A DNA stretch of 14,666 nt from CBDUQI01 sp965369325 (GTDB taxonomy: Bacteria; Pseudomonadota; Gammaproteobacteria; Steroidobacterales; JBCBZW01), in NCBI GenBank assembly GCA_965369325.1, contig CBDUQI010000151.1, positions 1 to 14,666 of the forward strand, given 5' to 3'. A program made the translations under genes and the position numbers. Below the pieces are notes generated by a model. That model ran no database searches and was not told the DNA's origin. It saw only the letters and a program-made list of their open reading frames with translations. Of the stretch, positions 13,400 through 14,666 are shown piece after piece; the first letter of the stretch is position 1, and the number at the start of each line of letters is the position of its first letter.

Positions 13400-14371
13400 C
13401 TACACTACGCCGGCGCGAAATAGATCGTGGATGTTCAGCGCGCCGATCAGGCGCTGATCCTCATCCACCACCAGCAACGCGGTAATCTTGTGCGACTCCA
13501 TCATGGCCACGGCCTGGGCGGCCAACACTTGCGGTGCAATGGTTTTTGGCGCATGCGTCATGGCCGTGCTGACCGGCGTGGTGTGTACGTCCAGTCGCTG
13601 ATCCAGTGCGCGGCGCAGGTCGCCGTCGGTCAGTACGCCGACCACATTGTGGTTCTCATCGACCACGGCGGTCATGCCCAGGCCTTTCTCACCAATTTGC
13701 ACCAGGGCGTCGCGTACGGTGGTGGTGTGATCGACGACGGGCACCGCATCGCCGCCATGCATGACATCCTCCACCCGCAGTAACAGTCGTCGCCCGAGGG
13801 CGCCTGCCGGGTGCGACAGGGCGAAGTCCTCGGCGGTAAATCCACGCGCTTCCAGCAGCGCCAACGCCAGCGCATCACCCATTGCCAGGGTGGCCGTGGT
13901 GCTGGCGGTAGGGGCGAGATTGAGCGGACAGGCTTCGGCGGAGACGCTGATGTCCAGCACCGCATCCGCGCTGCGGGCAATTTGTGACTGGCGCTTGCCC
14001 GTCATCGCGATCAAACGGGCACCGCGGCGCTTGAGCAGCGGCAGCAGCGTGACAACCTCGGCGGTCTCGCCAGAGTTGGAGACCGCAATCACCACATCCT
14101 GTGAGGTAATCATGCCGACGTCGCCGTGGCTGGCCTCGCCGGGGTGCATAAAAAAGGCCGGGCTGCCGGTGCTGGCAAGCGTCGCGGCGATCTTGCCACC
14201 GATATGGCCCGATTTACCCATCCCGGTCACTACAATGCGCCCCCGGCAATTCAGGCACTCATGGGTCGCTTTAAGGAACGGGCTGCCCAGGCGCGGAATC
14301 AGCGCCTCGATGGCGCGTGCCTCGACAGTGAGCACCTCGCGTGCAAGTTCAATCAGACGATTGTCATCCAT
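13400..14371 (-). CDS. kdsD: Arabinose-5-phosphate isomerase KdsD
   Basis: KdsD interconverts ribulose 5-phosphate and arabinose 5-phosphate, the first committed step to Kdo. The 323 residues comprise a SIS sugar isomerase domain (about 35-180) and two CBS domains (about 205-260 and 270-323). Catalytic positions known from E. coli KdsD are all present with a constant offset of six: Lys53 (GMGKSGHIGGK), Glu105 (SNSGETAEVV), Glu146 (SAEACPLNLAPT) and His187 (LSHPAGALGRR). HPGEASHGDVGM at 76-87 is another hallmark. The ATG at 14371 lies 22 nt after the yrbG-type stop; the ribosome site is weak. With kdsC next it forms the Kdo half-pathway. kdsA and kdsB are not in the window. Confidence 0.96.
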   Translation of the reverse strand: MDDNRLIELAREVLTVEARAIEALIPRLGSPFLKATHECLNCRGRIVVTGMGKSGHIGGKIAATLASTGSPAFFMHPGEASHGDVGMITSQDVVIAVSNSGETAEVVTLLPLLKRRGARLIAMTGKRQSQIARSADAVLDISVSAEACPLNLAPTASTTATLAMGDALALALLEARGFTAEDFALSHPAGALGRRLLLRVEDVMHGGDAVPVVDHTTTVRDALVQIGEKGLGMTAVVDENHNVVGVLTDGDLRRALDQRLDVHTTPVSTAMTHAPKTIAPQVLAAQAVAMMESHKITALLVVDEDQRLIGALNIHDLFRAGVV

Positions 14372-14393
14372 CGTTCAGGTTCTGGTTGGCGAG

Positions 14394-14666
14394 TTAAAGC
14401 GCGGTTTGATAGACGCGAAAATGATAGGCGGCAAAAGCCATTAGCAATATCGTCCCTTCAAACCGGGTGATGCGTCCGGGTCCTCCGCGCAGATTGTAGG
14501 CGACTGCGAACAGCGCCAGGCTCAGAATCAGCATAACCGGGAAGTGAAAGTGCATCACTGAGGGGTCTACCGGCGAGGGACGAATGACTGTGGCGACGCC
14601 GATGACCGCCAGCAGGTTAAACATATTCGAGCCCAGGATATTGCCCAGCACCAGGTCGTGCTCGTT
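14394..14666 (-). CDS. yrbG: Calcium/sodium antiporter, YrbG type (3' part only)
   Basis: This is the C-terminal 90 residues of a K+-independent Na+/Ca2+ exchanger of the CaCA superfamily; the reading frame runs off the right window edge, so the N-terminal part is missing. VLGNILGSNMFNLLAVIGVATVIRP is the second alpha-repeat motif (GNxxGSNxFN), whose polar residues line the ion site. Two further membrane helices follow (about 39-53 and 68-80), and the protein ends YHFRVYQTAL, close to the usual end of the family. It precedes kdsD by 22 nt, the same order as yrbG-kdsD-kdsC-lptC-lptA-lptB in E. coli, which supports the yrbG assignment. The operon promoter must lie upstream, outside this window. 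Confidence 0.9.
   Translation of the reverse strand, partial: NEHDLVLGNILGSNMFNLLAVIGVATVIRPSPVDPSVMHFHFPVMLILSLALFAVAYNLRGGPGRITRFEGTILLMAFAAYHFRVYQTAL

Noticed and set aside
1..14666. Mobile elements, CRISPR arrays, tRNA or rRNA genes, attachment sites
   Set aside because: No transposase, integrase, regularly spaced repeats or RNA gene signatures were seen on either strand.

Overview
The window reads as a chromosomal segment of a GC-rich gammaproteobacterium. It carries the conserved lipopolysaccharide-transport / sigma-54 / nitrogen-PTS cluster in its usual gammaproteobacterial order, on the minus strand. Start codons (GTG for rapZ and lptB, TTG for HPr) and the absence of IS, phage, tRNA or CRISPR features suggest an ordinary core region. 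I cannot name the genus from the sequence alone.

Layout, in the direction of transcription of the minus strand (from 14666 downwards). A truncated Ca2+/Na+ antiporter (yrbG type) leads into kdsD, kdsC, lptC, lptA, lptB. KdsD and KdsC act in making the Kdo sugar, and LptC/LptA/LptB form the inner-membrane and periplasmic part of the LPS export bridge. Next come rpoN (sigma-54), hpf (ribosome hibernation), ptsN (EIIA-Ntr), rapZ, an HPr-like phosphocarrier and a GAF-less Enzyme I. One cluster therefore holds a complete PEP > EI > HPr > EIIA phosphorelay. A hairpin plus T-run after Enzyme I probably ends this unit. A separately transcribed mgtE (Mg2+ channel) and a Prx5-type peroxiredoxin follow.

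The left end (1-2700) is a mixed-strand accessory block. It holds the 3' part of a VWA-domain (CoxE-like) gene on the plus strand, a secreted BCP/PrxQ-type peroxiredoxin on the minus strand, and a divergently transcribed patatin-like phospholipase on the plus strand. Two different peroxiredoxins flank the lipase.

I found no clear undescribed system. The points most worth a second look are: (1) a LexA-box-like palindrome (TGCTGT-N8-ACAGCA) beside a perfect -35 hexamer upstream of hpf; (2) two short ORFs that fill the lptA-lptB and lptB-rpoN gaps and end in 4-nt overlaps with the next start; (3) an Enzyme I whose GGDK loop is replaced although all other catalytic residues are kept; (4) a RapZ without the basic C-terminal tail known from E. 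coli; (5) a PtsN with a long disordered tail; (6) an HPr that starts with TTG directly after an in-frame stop. No stretch longer than 300 bases lacks a gene.
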